A DNA stretch of 64,000 bases from Collinsella ureilytica (GTDB lineage: Bacteria > Actinomycetota > Coriobacteriia > Coriobacteriales > Coriobacteriaceae): positions 124,001 to 188,000 of the forward strand of contig NZ_JAIMFO010000005.1 of the NCBI RefSeq assembly GCF_019795105.1. The letters run 5' to 3'. Of this stretch, positions 42,528-51,963 are shown piece by piece. The notes under the pieces were generated by a model, which had not been told where the DNA came from, ran no database searches, and was given only the letters and a program-made list of their open reading frames with translations. The translations under genes were made by a program, and so were the position numbers. Numbering within the stretch: the first letter of the stretch is position 1; each line of letters opens with the position of its first letter.

Positions 42528-43209
42528 TCATGATGTGAGCTCATTTAATTCATCATCCACTTCATGTGTCTGCTCTACTTCAACAACTCGTCCATTCTTC
42601 ATTTGAATAATGACATCGGATATTTCATCAAGTTCCTCACGGTCATGCGAAGCAACAATAACCAATGCTCCTCGATCCCGAGCTTCTTGTATGAGCTGCA
42701 TAACAATAGCTACTGATCCATCATCTAATCCGTTAAAAGGCTCATCAAGCAGAATGAGACGAGGCTTCTCCATAAGAGCAGCAACGATGCCCACTTTCTG
42801 GCGCATTCCGAGAGAATACTTTTTTTGGCTTACGGCTCAGTGGATCAAGACCGATCCGCATCATGAGCTCCACGATATCCTTTTCGGTGACAACTTTTCT
42901 AATAGAAGCTAGCTCAAGTAGATAACGCAAGCCGCTATAGCGACGAATAACGCCAGGAGACTCAATCAAAGTTCCCGCATCTTCTGGAAATGAAAGTTCA
43001 GTACCCTCTCCAAGCATCACTCCATCAACTGAAATTGACCCACTGGTTGGCAAAATGAGGCCACATAACGCTCGTAATAACATGGTCTTTCCCGAGCCAT
43101 TCTTACCGCGTAATCCATAGACCTTGCTCGAACAAAACGACAACGTAATGTCATCCAGCACAGTCTCAGCGCCAATTCGTTTAACTAGATGATTCACTGA
43201 AATATCCAT
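42528..43209 (-). pseudogene. ABC transporter ATPase, frameshifted at an A7 run
   Basis: Joined product about 227 residues. Part one has Walker A LRGKNGSGKTMLLRALCG and DISVNHLVKRIGAETVLDD; part two has YSLGMRQKVGIVAALM (signature), LILLDEPFNGLDD (Walker B) and VASHDREEL. The frame breaks at a seven-base A run (T run 42820-42826 on the plus strand); one base fewer restores it. A sequencing error, a true mutation or transcriptional slippage are all possible. It would power the neighbouring permeases. Confidence 0.7.
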
Positions 43210-43292
43210 ACTCTTCATCCCACTTTCCAGCCAATAAATCATGCAACGAAACGGCGCTTAATAGATAGGGGTGTAGTGCTATTGATGCCCAA

Positions 43293-43793
43293 TTATTGAA
43301 GTTCGGTTTTAGCTGCAAATAGAAGAGGCAAGGCTCCTACTACAGCAATTGTGGCAAGCATCATCGCAAGAGCCACCGGTGAACAATAAATATTTCTCCC
43401 TAAATCAATCAGTGTGATCGGCCCGAGCTGACCGAGGCCAAGAGCCGTCAGAAGTGTTTCAACGACATACATGCCAAGTATTGGCAAAAGATGCACAACC
43501 GCCCTGTAATCAGTAATAAATGTGACGGCAAGACCTAATGTAGCTATCAGGCCACCCGCAATGAATTGAAGTGCAATGCAAAAAAGAATCCACAAAGCCG
43601 GCGTTGAGATGAATAGTTCTGAAAAAAGCACCGCAGGTCCTGCCGGATGATGTCCCGAACCAATAATAGGACTGATAAATGGATAGCGAATAAGCACGAG
43701 CGCAAGACTCAACGCCGCTGGAAGGGCAGCAATTAAGCCACCAGAAACAAAAGTTGCCAGCCATTTAGAAAATAAATATGTCTTGCGGCTCAC
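43293..43793 (-). pseudogene. N-terminally truncated ABC-2 permease
   Basis: 166 residues with four hydrophobic spans. It begins in mid-domain (SRKTYLFSKWLATFVSGG is normally preceded by the first span and a large loop). A GTG at 43793 could start it, but the missing N-terminus and the 43-bp join to the next pseudogene suggest a deletion. Confidence 0.55.
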
Positions 43794-43836
43794 ATAAGTA
43801 CATATTTGAGCTCAATGGTCAAGCATGCTCCAACTT

Positions 43837-44565
43837 TCATGCTTCCTCCAAAGGAAGCTTTATCCAAGATGCACCTGCCTCTTCAGGCTTGTTCCACATA
43901 AGTCCCATGGTATCCACCGCAAAATACCAGGTAATACCCCTTCGATGTAAATCCTGTTCACGCACTGCAAAGCCAACATAGCCAGTCACAGATTCGCCTA
44001 TAGCTAAAGGAGTTTTCCCCATGTCGTGGCCGAGACTACGATCCATAGAGGCAAGCGTTGTTGTACAGTACTCTGCTCCATAGCCGATACTCGTATTCTT
44101 GCAGGTATATAGCTCGCATGCCGATACAAGAAACTTATCGTATTCACTTGAGAGATTCTTTATCGTCAGCTCAGCGCGAACATATCAATGGTCATCCAAA
44201 AATGATCCTTCACTGTCTAACTCGGCAGGATCATCACGCAATAAGTGCATATCCTCAACAGGAACTAAAGGCAAGGCACCTAAATCACGGCTAATTTGTA
44301 TGCTATGAACAGTCACTTCGTAACCCTGCACCTCATATGTTTCCCCGATAGACACCTCGGGAGGCATCACTTTTTGAGAACCCTCCTCTGGCGCTGGATT
44401 TATTCCCTGCCTAGAAAAATGTCCAAGTAGAGATGAAAGGGTGTTCCAATCTTGTCCGCCTTTATTTCCCTGCACAGAAAACCAAGTCATGCCAAGGACT
44501 AAAAGCGCGAGTATGATGCATGCAATTACACCAATTTTACGAAGTCACGTATTCTGCATAATCAT
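43837..44565 (-). pseudogene. Membrane-anchored protein gene with two in-frame TGA codons
   Basis: One continuous frame of 242 codons interrupted only by TGA at 44545-44547 and 44185-44187. It reads MIMQNT-stop-LRKIGVIACIILALLVLG (anchor), ETYEVQGYEVTVHSIQI, then LDDH-stop-YVRAELTIKNLSSEYD and ends IKLPLEEA. It is related to 40900-41523 (HMVRVDLTVTNQ opposite stop-YVRAELTIKN). Both stops sit where Trp would be natural (TGG to TGA). Other genes here, such as rlmB, end in TGA, so this is most simply a pseudogene. Confidence 0.6.
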
Positions 44566-45021
44566 ACAAAACACCTACCTATACCTAGCTACCCTATTAC
44601 GAATTAAGAACCGGCTAGGTACCAATATTTCTACTGTAACAGAACACGTAAATGGTCTATTTGTAATTAGCTATCTATTACTTTGAATGGAATTGCTCGT
44701 TCGGCAAACGGATGAGTAGGACTAGCTTATTGAAGCTACGTATTGCTAAATCGCCCGTACAAGTAAAGCAGGGTAATGAGATGACTTTCAATTTGCTCGC
44801 TGTAACACCCAACCGCTCAGAGTAGAAAAGCATCCGGCTACAGGTGCTGAGTAAAAACAGCTAATCATCTGTAGGTAAAGGGTGCTAATCTATAGGCATC
44901 ATCGCAGATGAAGGCGCGATTTGTTGCACCTTTTATGTGTTACAACAGCTCATATGCCGCCTACATCTGAGGTGCATGGTGCCACATCCATGCCAGGTTT
45001 GCCGGCAGATAGGAGGAAGTC
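44566..45021. other. Intergenic region upstream of the nucleoside hydrolase
   Basis: No gene seen. AT-rich to about 44900. The final 120 bp (TTTGTTGCACC, then TATGTGTTACAAC) probably hold the promoter of the hydrolase-transporter pair. AGGAGGAAG precedes the start. Confidence 0.4.
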
Positions 45022-45981
45022 ATGTCTCAGACCAAAATGATCCTCGACCTCGATACCGGAGTTGACGATGCCCTTGCCATTGCTTACGCCCTAGGTAGCC
45101 CCGAGATTGAACTGATTGGCATTACCGGAACATATGGCAATGTGCTCATGGAGCAAGGGGTACATAACAGCCTTGCCATCCTCGATCTTCTGGGGCACCC
45201 CGAGGTGCCAGTATTTCGCGGCATTGATCATTCTCGCACGACCTCTGGCTTTGAAGTGCTTGAGATCTCTGCTTTTATCCACGGTAAAAATGGCATTGGC
45301 GATGTTGAGATTCCGCCTTCACCGCGCACGGCCGATCCAAGAAGTGCAGCTGATTTCATTATTGAATCCGTGCATACCTACGGCAAAGATCTCGTGTATG
45401 TTCCCACCGGCCCGCTTGCTAATTTGGCAGCTGCCATTGAGCGTGACCCGAGCATTAAAACCAAGATTGGAAACGTTGTGCTCATGGGTGGGGCTCTCAC
45501 GGTTCCCGGCAATGTAAATCCTTTTACCGAGGCAAACATCTCCCAGGATCCCGAGGCGGCTCACCTCGTCTTTACCTCAGGCATTCCTACGGTTATGGTC
45601 GGCTTAGATGTAACGCTACAAACGCTACTCACCTATAAAGAAACAGCCCGTTGGCGCGATCTGCAAACTGCAGCAGGAGTCTTTCTTGCCGATATGACCG
45701 ATTACTACATCAAGGCCTATGAAACCACCGCACCACATCTTGGTGGCTGTGGCTTGCATGATCCTTTGGCTGTAGGAGTAGCTGTAGATCCAAGCCTGGT
45801 GGGCACCCACGCTATCAATCTCATGTGCGAGACCGAAGGGCCATCTCGCGGCAGAACCATTGGTGATCCGGCACGCCTCAACGATCCCAAGAAGAATACC
45901 GAAGTCTGCCTGACCGTTGATGTTAATCGTTTCTTGCATGAGTTTATGAGCCGCATTACCGGGCTTGCCACGCGCGCCTAG
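45022..45981 (+). CDS. Inosine/uridine-preferring nucleoside hydrolase family protein
   Basis: 319 residues. MILDLDTGVDDALAIAYAL is the calcium-binding DxDxxxDD site (here DTGVDD in place of the usual DTDPGIDD); TGPLANLAAAI and NVVLMGGALTVPGNV follow, and GLHDPLAVGVAVDPSL holds the late Asp. It splits ribonucleosides into base and ribose. It is followed 34 bp later by an MFS carrier, so uptake and cleavage are coupled; ribokinase upstream could use the ribose. Confidence 0.9.
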   Translation: MSQTKMILDLDTGVDDALAIAYALGSPEIELIGITGTYGNVLMEQGVHNSLAILDLLGHPEVPVFRGIDHSRTTSGFEVLEISAFIHGKNGIGDVEIPPSPRTADPRSAADFIIESVHTYGKDLVYVPTGPLANLAAAIERDPSIKTKIGNVVLMGGALTVPGNVNPFTEANISQDPEAAHLVFTSGIPTVMVGLDVTLQTLLTYKETARWRDLQTAAGVFLADMTDYYIKAYETTAPHLGGCGLHDPLAVGVAVDPSLVGTHAINLMCETEGPSRGRTIGDPARLNDPKKNTEVCLTVDVNRFLHEFMSRITGLATRA

Positions 45982-46015
45982 GCTCTACTCGCGCTCATAC
46001 TCAGAAAGGATCACT

Positions 46016-47389
46016 ATGTCTGGCACGACCTCACATGAAGACTATGGCTCCGCTCAGGCGAAGCGTGCCCTAGTGCCTCTTGTTTTTATCTTCATGCTCA
46101 CTATTTTGTGTTTTCAAGCTTTTGGCTTTGTATTTCCCCAAATTGGTGAGGATTTGCAAGCTCCCGGGCAGGCCTCGCTCATCTCGGCAATTCCGGGCAT
46201 CATTCTTGGAATCGTTTGTTTTGTATACGGCTCACTTGGAGACTTCTTCTCTTTGAAAAAGATGGTGGCAGTTGGGGTGACCTTACTGCTCATAGGGTCT
46301 GTTTTAGGCTTTTTCTTGCACGACAATATTTGGCTTGTGATCTTTGCTCGCTCACTACAAACCGCAGGCGGCCAGGTAGCTGGATCGGTATACCTCGTCG
46401 TGGCATCGCGCTACCTGAGCGGACCGGATAAGGTTGTCTTTTTTGGCATCTTTACGGCTGCCTATCAGCTTTCCACCGCGATCGGCATTGTAGCGAGCGG
46501 ATATTTGAGCATGATTAACTGGGCGTATCTCTTTTTGATTCCCCTTGCGGCTATCCTTGTGATTCCAATTTTGCTCAAGAATCTGCCTGAGACCGTCGTT
46601 TCTGGCAGCCATATTGACGTGCTTGGCTTTTGCATCTTTGGACTTGCTATTGGTCTTTTAACCTTAGCGTTTAGCTATGGCTGGGCATACCTGGCTGGAT
46701 CGGTCGTACTCTTTGTGCTCTTTGCCATTCACATCAATCGCAGCGCTGAGCCCTTTATTACACCAGCCTTCTTCCGCAATACTCGCTGGCTCATGGCAAT
46801 TTCTCTCATACTCATCTTCTATTTTGTAAACTATTCAATTGCACCGCTTTGTAACGCAATTGGCGGCGCGGCATTCCAGCTGAATCCCGGCCAAGTCTCG
46901 CTACACCTTATGTGGAGCAACGTGGTTGGCTTTGTGGTTGGCTTTTCTTCCGGCAAGATTGTAGACAAACTGGGGCGCACCGCAACGATCCTACTTGCTG
47001 CAGGCCTCATGATTGCAGGTCTTTGCCTCGCAAGCTTCTTAGTGCAGGCGAATATGATCGCCTTAACTGCTGGTATCTGTCTCTTCTATGCAGGTCTCGG
47101 CATGCTGTACTCACCCGTTACCACCATGGTACTTGGCACTGTGGGAGAAGCAGAAATGGGTCGAGCCATTGGTATGAATGACCTCGTCATGAATGTTACG
47201 GCATCGGTTGGCATTACGCTCATTGGCGGATTGATGTCCTCTCAGGCGCTGGGCACCATGAGCATCTCGGGCGTGACTGGACCGGTTGCCACCTACGCAA
47301 ATATCTTGCTCATCTGCGCCGGAGTTACCGCACTTGGTGTAGTCGCCTTCCTCTGCTTCAGAGGATCGATCAAACCAGAAGAACGTTAA
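46016..47389 (+). CDS. MFS transporter, probably for nucleosides
   Basis: 457 residues with about 14 hydrophobic spans, in the range of the DHA2-type drug/H+ antiporters. It starts MSGTTSHEDYGSAQAKRALV after GAAAGGA, with the first span VPLVFIFMLTILCFQAFGFV. The loop between spans 2 and 3 reads GSLGDFFSLKK, the MFS motif A. Substrate is inferred from the adjacent hydrolase only. It ends before a strong bidirectional terminator. Confidence 0.75.
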   Translation: MSGTTSHEDYGSAQAKRALVPLVFIFMLTILCFQAFGFVFPQIGEDLQAPGQASLISAIPGIILGIVCFVYGSLGDFFSLKKMVAVGVTLLLIGSVLGFFLHDNIWLVIFARSLQTAGGQVAGSVYLVVASRYLSGPDKVVFFGIFTAAYQLSTAIGIVASGYLSMINWAYLFLIPLAAILVIPILLKNLPETVVSGSHIDVLGFCIFGLAIGLLTLAFSYGWAYLAGSVVLFVLFAIHINRSAEPFITPAFFRNTRWLMAISLILIFYFVNYSIAPLCNAIGGAAFQLNPGQVSLHLMWSNVVGFVVGFSSGKIVDKLGRTATILLAAGLMIAGLCLASFLVQANMIALTAGICLFYAGLGMLYSPVTTMVLGTVGEAEMGRAIGMNDLVMNVTASVGITLIGGLMSSQALGTMSISGVTGPVATYANILLICAGVTALGVVAFLCFRGSIKPEER

Positions 47390-47506
47390 GAGCTGGCGGG
47401 TTTTTGGGCTGCATCTGATTGGCTGCAGCTCATCAGCCAGATCTTCCTGATCACCTTGGCTGCACGTCTTCTGCGAAACGCGCTCAGGGCAAAGCCTCTG
47501 AAACAG

Positions 47507-47565
47507 AACTGCACCTCCTGAACATGGATCGTACTTCTTAGTCCAAGTTCGGAGGTGCAGTTTTT
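47507..47565. terminator. Bidirectional terminator between MFS gene and clpC
   Basis: AACTGCACCTCC-GAAC and GTTC-GGAGGTGCAGTT pair over about 16 bp with a 23-base loop and are followed by T runs on the plus strand and, as AACAGAAC, poorer ones on the minus strand. The two genes converge here. Confidence 0.8.
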
Positions 47566-47618
47566 CGTAGCGTTCGAACTATGCCTGAACGCAGTATCGC
47601 AGCTCAGTGCGATCTCGC

Positions 47619-50609
47619 TTAGCGAGCGCCTGCTCCTATCCGCGCTGCTCCACCAGGGCCTGATACCGATCCGCTCATGGGAGCTGCAGCTCCACTCCTA
47701 GGTGCTGCCTCAAATCCGACTCCAAGCTCACCGGCTGCACGTGGGGCTGGAATCTCTCCTGAGCCATGGCGAAAGACAATGCCTCCGCCTTCCACATCGC
47801 AAAGCACGGTGTCTCCCGCATTCCACTCTCCCGCTAACAGCTCCTCTGAAAGCGGATCCTCAATGAGCGTTTGAATGGCACGACGTAAGGGACGCGCACC
47901 ATTGGTGAGGTCAGTTCCTTCGGCCACAATCTTTTCGATCGCAGCATCAGTCAGAACAATATTCATGCCATTGGCAATGAGGCGCTGACGCAGATCGTCT
48001 ACCAGAAGCGCCGCAATACGACGCAGGCTCTCACCCGCAAGCTTCTTAAAGACCACAATATCGTCAATACGATTTAAGAACTCAGGACGGAAGAGGCGCT
48101 TCAGCTCACCCATGGCACGGCTGCGAATCTCATCAGAAGTCAGACCCAGCTCACCGGTGGTGCCAAAGCCCACGCTAGCATCTTGGGCAATTTCGCGAGC
48201 TCCCACGTTAGACGTCATGATGACAACAGTATTGCGGAAGTCGATCGTCTTGCCCTGGCCATCGGTGAGGCGACCCTCATCGAGTACCTGCAAAAGGATA
48301 TTAAAGATATCGGGATGCGCCTTCTCAATCTCATCAAAGAGCACCACCGAATACGGATGGCGGCGCACAGCCTTCGTGAGCTGGCCTCCCTCTTCGTGAC
48401 CCACGTATCCCGGAGGGCTACCAATGAGCTTAGATACCTCATACTGGCTGGCAAACTCAGACATATCAAAACTAATGAGCGCGTCTTTACTACCAAAGAG
48501 ATACTCGGCCAAGGTTTTAGCAAGCTCAGTTTTACCCGTACCCGTGGGGCCTAAGAAGATGAACGAGCCGCCCGGACGACGGGGATCTTTCAGCGGCGAG
48601 CGCGAACGACGAATCGCCTTTGATACGGCAGCAACCGCCTCATCTTGCCCAATGATGCGCGTCTTGAGCACGTTCTCGCAATTCAGCAGGCGACGCGACT
48701 CATCCTCGGTGAGTGACGACACGGGCACACCTGAGGTTGCAGAGACGATGTCTGCAATTTGCGCCACATCAATCGTCAGCGGATGAGCCTCAACCTCGCG
48801 CTGCCAGTCATTGCGAGCTGATGCAAGCGTAGCCTCGGCAGCCTTCTGCTCCTCTTTAAGCTCAGCAGCGCGATTCATATCATCAGCCTGCGTTGCCTTC
48901 TCTACCGCTTCAGCAAGCTCGCTCACTCGGCTTTCAGCCTCACGCACCTCACGTGGTGCCCGGTTTGCAGCTATCCGTGCGCGAGCACCGGCCTCATCCA
49001 CCAAATCAATTGCCTTATCAGGCAAGAAACGATCCTGAATATAACGGCTTGATAAATGCGCTGCCGCTTCAATTGCTGCCTCGGTATAGCGAACATGATG
49101 GTGTGACTCATAGCGCGACACCAGTGCCTTCAAGATTTTGACGGTATCTTGAACCGAAGGCTCCTCTACATCAATCGCCTGGAAACGACGCTCGAATGCC
49201 GGATCCTTGGTGAGATACTTGCGAAACTCCTCTGCGGTGGTAGCACCAATAATCTGGAACGCACCACGAGCCAAGACGGGCTTTAGCATCGAGCTTGCAT
49301 CAATCGAGCCTTCAGCCGAACCAGCTCCAATCAAGGTATGCATTTCGTCGATGAACAAAATGATGTCATCAGCCTCGGTGGCCTCTTGAATAACGTTTTT
49401 GAGTCGCTCCTCAAACTCACCGCGATATTTTGCTCCCGCTACCAGACCAGGTAAGTCTAAGGTCCAAATATTTTGATCGGCCAGATTATCTGGAACATTA
49501 CCGGCTGCAATTTCTTGAGCTAAGCCCTCAACGATGGCAGTTTTGCCAACACCCGGGTCGCCTAAGATGAGCGGGTTATTTTTCGCCCGACGAGAAAGAA
49601 TTTCCATCATGCGGGAGATCTCTTTATCACGGCCAATAACCGGATCAAGCTTGCCTTCGCGCGCTTGCTCCGTCAGGTTCGTACCAAACTGTGCAAGCGT
49701 GGAACCTTCCTCCCCTTGAGACTGAGGAGATCCACCAGAAAAGAAGGGCAGGCCAGCACCGGGACGACCCGATCCAGCGCCTGCCATTGGGCGCTTTCGA
49801 CCCTGATCCTTTGCCGTCAGCCGCTCAATTGCCGTGCGCACCGCAGGAGCTGAGGTGCCCAGACGATTCAAAATATCGGTTGCCCGGTTATTGCCTTCAG
49901 ACACAATGGCTAAAAGCAGATGCTCGGTAGACACGTAGGTTTGGTTATTCTCACGAGCAAGGCGGAAGCTGCGCTCCATAACCGCAATAACCGAAGGGGT
50001 AAAGGCAAGCTTTGCATGGGCAGATGCCTGAGCGCTTGCAGCTTCTGCGGCAGGCTCCTTGCTTGCCTGGTCAGAGACACCTTGCTCTGCAGATGCGCGC
50101 TTCTCAGAAGCGTCGCCCGTCTTGCTGGTGGCAGTGTCATGGCTTGTAATATCGGCATCGCTCGCCTCTGCATCAGATGCCTCACCAGCAGGAGCATCCG
50201 CAACCTGAGCTTCACCGCGCTCTTCTGCCGCTTCGGCCGCCGACGCATCAGCACCATGATCGGTGATCTTGCCAGAAGATAGCTCGCTATCCTCATCCTG
50301 CTCAGCGGATGCATCTCTCGCCTGGCTCTCTGCCTCAGCTTCATTTGCCTTAGCAGCTACCACAGCAGAAATATCTGAGTGCGCAAGCGATGATGCGCTC
50401 GGCTGCATACGATCCTTTGTGAGCTCCAACAGAATATCCTCATGTGCAATCTCGAGCTCGCGCAAGGCCTCAGCCGCAATACCTGAATCCTCTTTAGCAA
50501 GCGCCAAGAGCAAATGCTCTGTGCCTACCTTTTTAGAACCGAGCGCAATGGCCTCTTCTTTTGAGAGCGCCATGACCTTTCGCGCACGATCGGTAAATCT
50601 ATCCAACAT
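47619..50609 (-). CDS. clpC: ATP-dependent Clp protease ATPase subunit ClpC with a large N-domain insertion
   Basis: 996 residues; usual members have about 810-870. Two Clp-N repeats ([40 protein letters not shown]) are separated by about 130 residues (roughly 68-197) of Ala/Glu/Ser/Asp-rich, probably disordered sequence, where normally only a few residues stand. Both AAA modules are intact: Walker [14 protein letters not shown] and [12 protein letters not shown], with the coiled middle domain and UVR-like part between them. It unfolds substrates for ClpP. The C-terminus is Gly/Ala-rich. ATG 50609 follows AGAGGG. Confidence 0.95.
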   Translation of the reverse strand: MLDRFTDRARKVMALSKEEAIALGSKKVGTEHLLLALAKEDSGIAAEALRELEIAHEDILLELTKDRMQPSASSLAHSDISAVVAAKANEAEAESQARDASAEQDEDSELSSGKITDHGADASAAEAAEERGEAQVADAPAGEASDAEASDADITSHDTATSKTGDASEKRASAEQGVSDQASKEPAAEAASAQASAHAKLAFTPSVIAVMERSFRLARENNQTYVSTEHLLLAIVSEGNNRATDILNRLGTSAPAVRTAIERLTAKDQGRKRPMAGAGSGRPGAGLPFFSGGSPQSQGEEGSTLAQFGTNLTEQAREGKLDPVIGRDKEISRMMEILSRRAKNNPLILGDPGVGKTAIVEGLAQEIAAGNVPDNLADQNIWTLDLPGLVAGAKYRGEFEERLKNVIQEATEADDIILFIDEMHTLIGAGSAEGSIDASSMLKPVLARGAFQIIGATTAEEFRKYLTKDPAFERRFQAIDVEEPSVQDTVKILKALVSRYESHHHVRYTEAAIEAAAHLSSRYIQDRFLPDKAIDLVDEAGARARIAANRAPREVREAESRVSELAEAVEKATQADDMNRAAELKEEQKAAEATLASARNDWQREVEAHPLTIDVAQIADIVSATSGVPVSSLTEDESRRLLNCENVLKTRIIGQDEAVAAVSKAIRRSRSPLKDPRRPGGSFIFLGPTGTGKTELAKTLAEYLFGSKDALISFDMSEFASQYEVSKLIGSPPGYVGHEEGGQLTKAVRRHPYSVVLFDEIEKAHPDIFNILLQVLDEGRLTDGQGKTIDFRNTVVIMTSNVGAREIAQDASVGFGTTGELGLTSDEIRSRAMGELKRLFRPEFLNRIDDIVVFKKLAGESLRRIAALLVDDLRQRLIANGMNIVLTDAAIEKIVAEGTDLTNGARPLRRAIQTLIEDPLSEELLAGEWNAGDTVLCDVEGGGIVFRHGSGEIPAPRAAGELGVGFEAAPRSGAAAPMSGSVSGPGGAARIGAGAR

Positions 50610-50734
50610 GAAAAACCCTCTTACATGCCCTGATGTTGCTATCAAGGTAGATGTTTACCCCAGACGCATGCCTTCAATTCATGCATACACAATGAAGGCC
50701 AGTGTAGGTGCACTCAATCGCGCGTGATCATGAG

Positions 50735-50870
50735 GTGAGCTGAGGGCTCCAGCTTGAACGAGGGCTCCAACGTGAGCTGAGAGCTCTACGTGAACTTTAG
50801 GATCCAACGCGAGCTGAGTGGCCAATGTGAACTTAGGGGCTCCATCGTGAACTGAGAGCCCAGCGTGAAC
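50735..50870. repeat. Degenerate tandem repeat between clpC and the B3/B4 gene
   Basis: Units of about 30 bp built from GTGA(A/G)CT(G/T)AG and GGGCTCCA; at least five copies. No gene in 50610-50870. Confidence 0.6.
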
Positions 50871-51596
50871 TTAGGGCTCTAACACAACCGAGCGCTGATC
50901 AGTAGTAATGAGGTCTTCGAGCACAATCTGAGCCTTAAAATGGCGCTTAAGCCGCTCAGCCAAAACCCGTACCGCCTCTTTCGCATCATCTGCACGGTCA
51001 GGCTCTATGCACTCAAAAATGATCACCACGTTTTTCGTTGCGTCACCCAGCTCAGTTCGCTGGCAGTCGCGCCAATTCCAGCATCTGCTCGTGGCTCCAG
51101 CCTCGTCCACATACGCAAGCTCGCCCGGAAGCGTTGGATCATTCTCCTCCTCACCAATAGGCAAGAAGCTGTCTCCGCCTTCGGTTACCTTCAGCAGATA
51201 ATCGCCCTCAATCCGATCCAGATCAAAGCCACCAATAGGAAAGGCATAGGAGAGCGAGACCGCATTACAGAGATCTACTGAGGGTGAGATGGAGCCAACC
51301 GGCCGTCCCTTTAATACACGCTTCAGCAGATTTTCAAATGCGCTGCGAACTCCTCGTTTGGTTTTGAACCGCCGGTATGCTTCGCGCCAGATACGCACCG
51401 GAGCATTCTCCGAAATAACCTCACTGGTTAAGAATCGCTCAGCCTGGCGATTAGCCTTTGCCAGCATGGCTGCGAGCTCCTCCCGATCCTCTTCGGGCAT
51501 TTCAGTCCCGTCAATAAGATCCCGGGCCACCACAACACCAATGATTGCCTCGGGGAAAAGCTCCCAAAACGATTCCTCGCAAATCAGCTGTTTCAT
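50871..51596 (-). CDS. B3/B4 tRNA-binding-domain protein
   Basis: 241 residues. VDLCNAVSLSYAFPIGGFDLDRIEG is the core of the B3/B4 domain also found in the beta subunit of PheRS, where it edits mischarged tRNA; free-standing copies of this size are common and uncharacterised. The end (VVIIFECIEPDRADDAKEAV) is typical. ATG 51596 follows GGGAGC. A role in tRNA editing or D-amino acid control is only a family guess. Confidence 0.75.
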   Translation of the reverse strand: MKQLICEESFWELFPEAIIGVVVARDLIDGTEMPEEDREELAAMLAKANRQAERFLTSEVISENAPVRIWREAYRRFKTKRGVRSAFENLLKRVLKGRPVGSISPSVDLCNAVSLSYAFPIGGFDLDRIEGDYLLKVTEGGDSFLPIGEEENDPTLPGELAYVDEAGATSRCWNWRDCQRTELGDATKNVVIIFECIEPDRADDAKEAVRVLAERLKRHFKAQIVLEDLITTDQRSVVLEP

Positions 51597-51855
51597 GATG
51601 CTCCCTTCAAACCATGCTATCGCTCAAGGCTTCGAATGCTTAGGACTCCAGATGCTCGCAGTCCCGAACCCCTCGAACTTTTTGAGCGCCATCCACTCGA
51701 ACTCCAAATCCCCAGGGCTTCGGACACGCAAGCTCCCCCATGGCCTCCCACGATACCTGTTAAACCTTGGTAAGGATGCGCGCTCTGCCCACCTGAATAC
51801 GCCCTGCCGTTCACCGACAGTTTTGCCCCGTTCACGGATCACCGTTTTAGGCCAC
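51597..51855. other. Intergenic DNA upstream of the beta-galactosidase promoter
   Basis: No gene seen. Short repeats of CGAACTTT and CTCGAA-type words occur around 51650-51720. Confidence 0.4.
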
Positions 51856-51899
51856 TTGACCCCTGACCTCGTCAGTTCTATTTAATATATTAATATATT
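51856..51899 (+). promoter_or_regulatory. Promoter and probable GntR operator of the beta-galactosidase/PTS operon
   Basis: TTGACC (51856-51861), 17 bases, TATTTA (51879-51884), followed directly by the perfect 16-bp palindrome AATATATTAATATATT (51884-51899). A palindrome at the transcription start suits a GntR/HutC-type repressor, and such a gene ends the locus (56555). Confidence 0.5.
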
Positions 51900-51963
51900 C
51901 ATATGCGAACTACAGACCACCAGATGAAGCGTTGAAAGTACGAAGCGTTAGAAAGTGCGGCTC

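Noticed and set aside
43837-44565. UGA recoded as tryptophan
   Set aside because: Other genes here (rlmB, ADP-ribosylglycohydrolase, ABC ATPase) end in TGA and use TGG for Trp, so a pseudogene is simpler.
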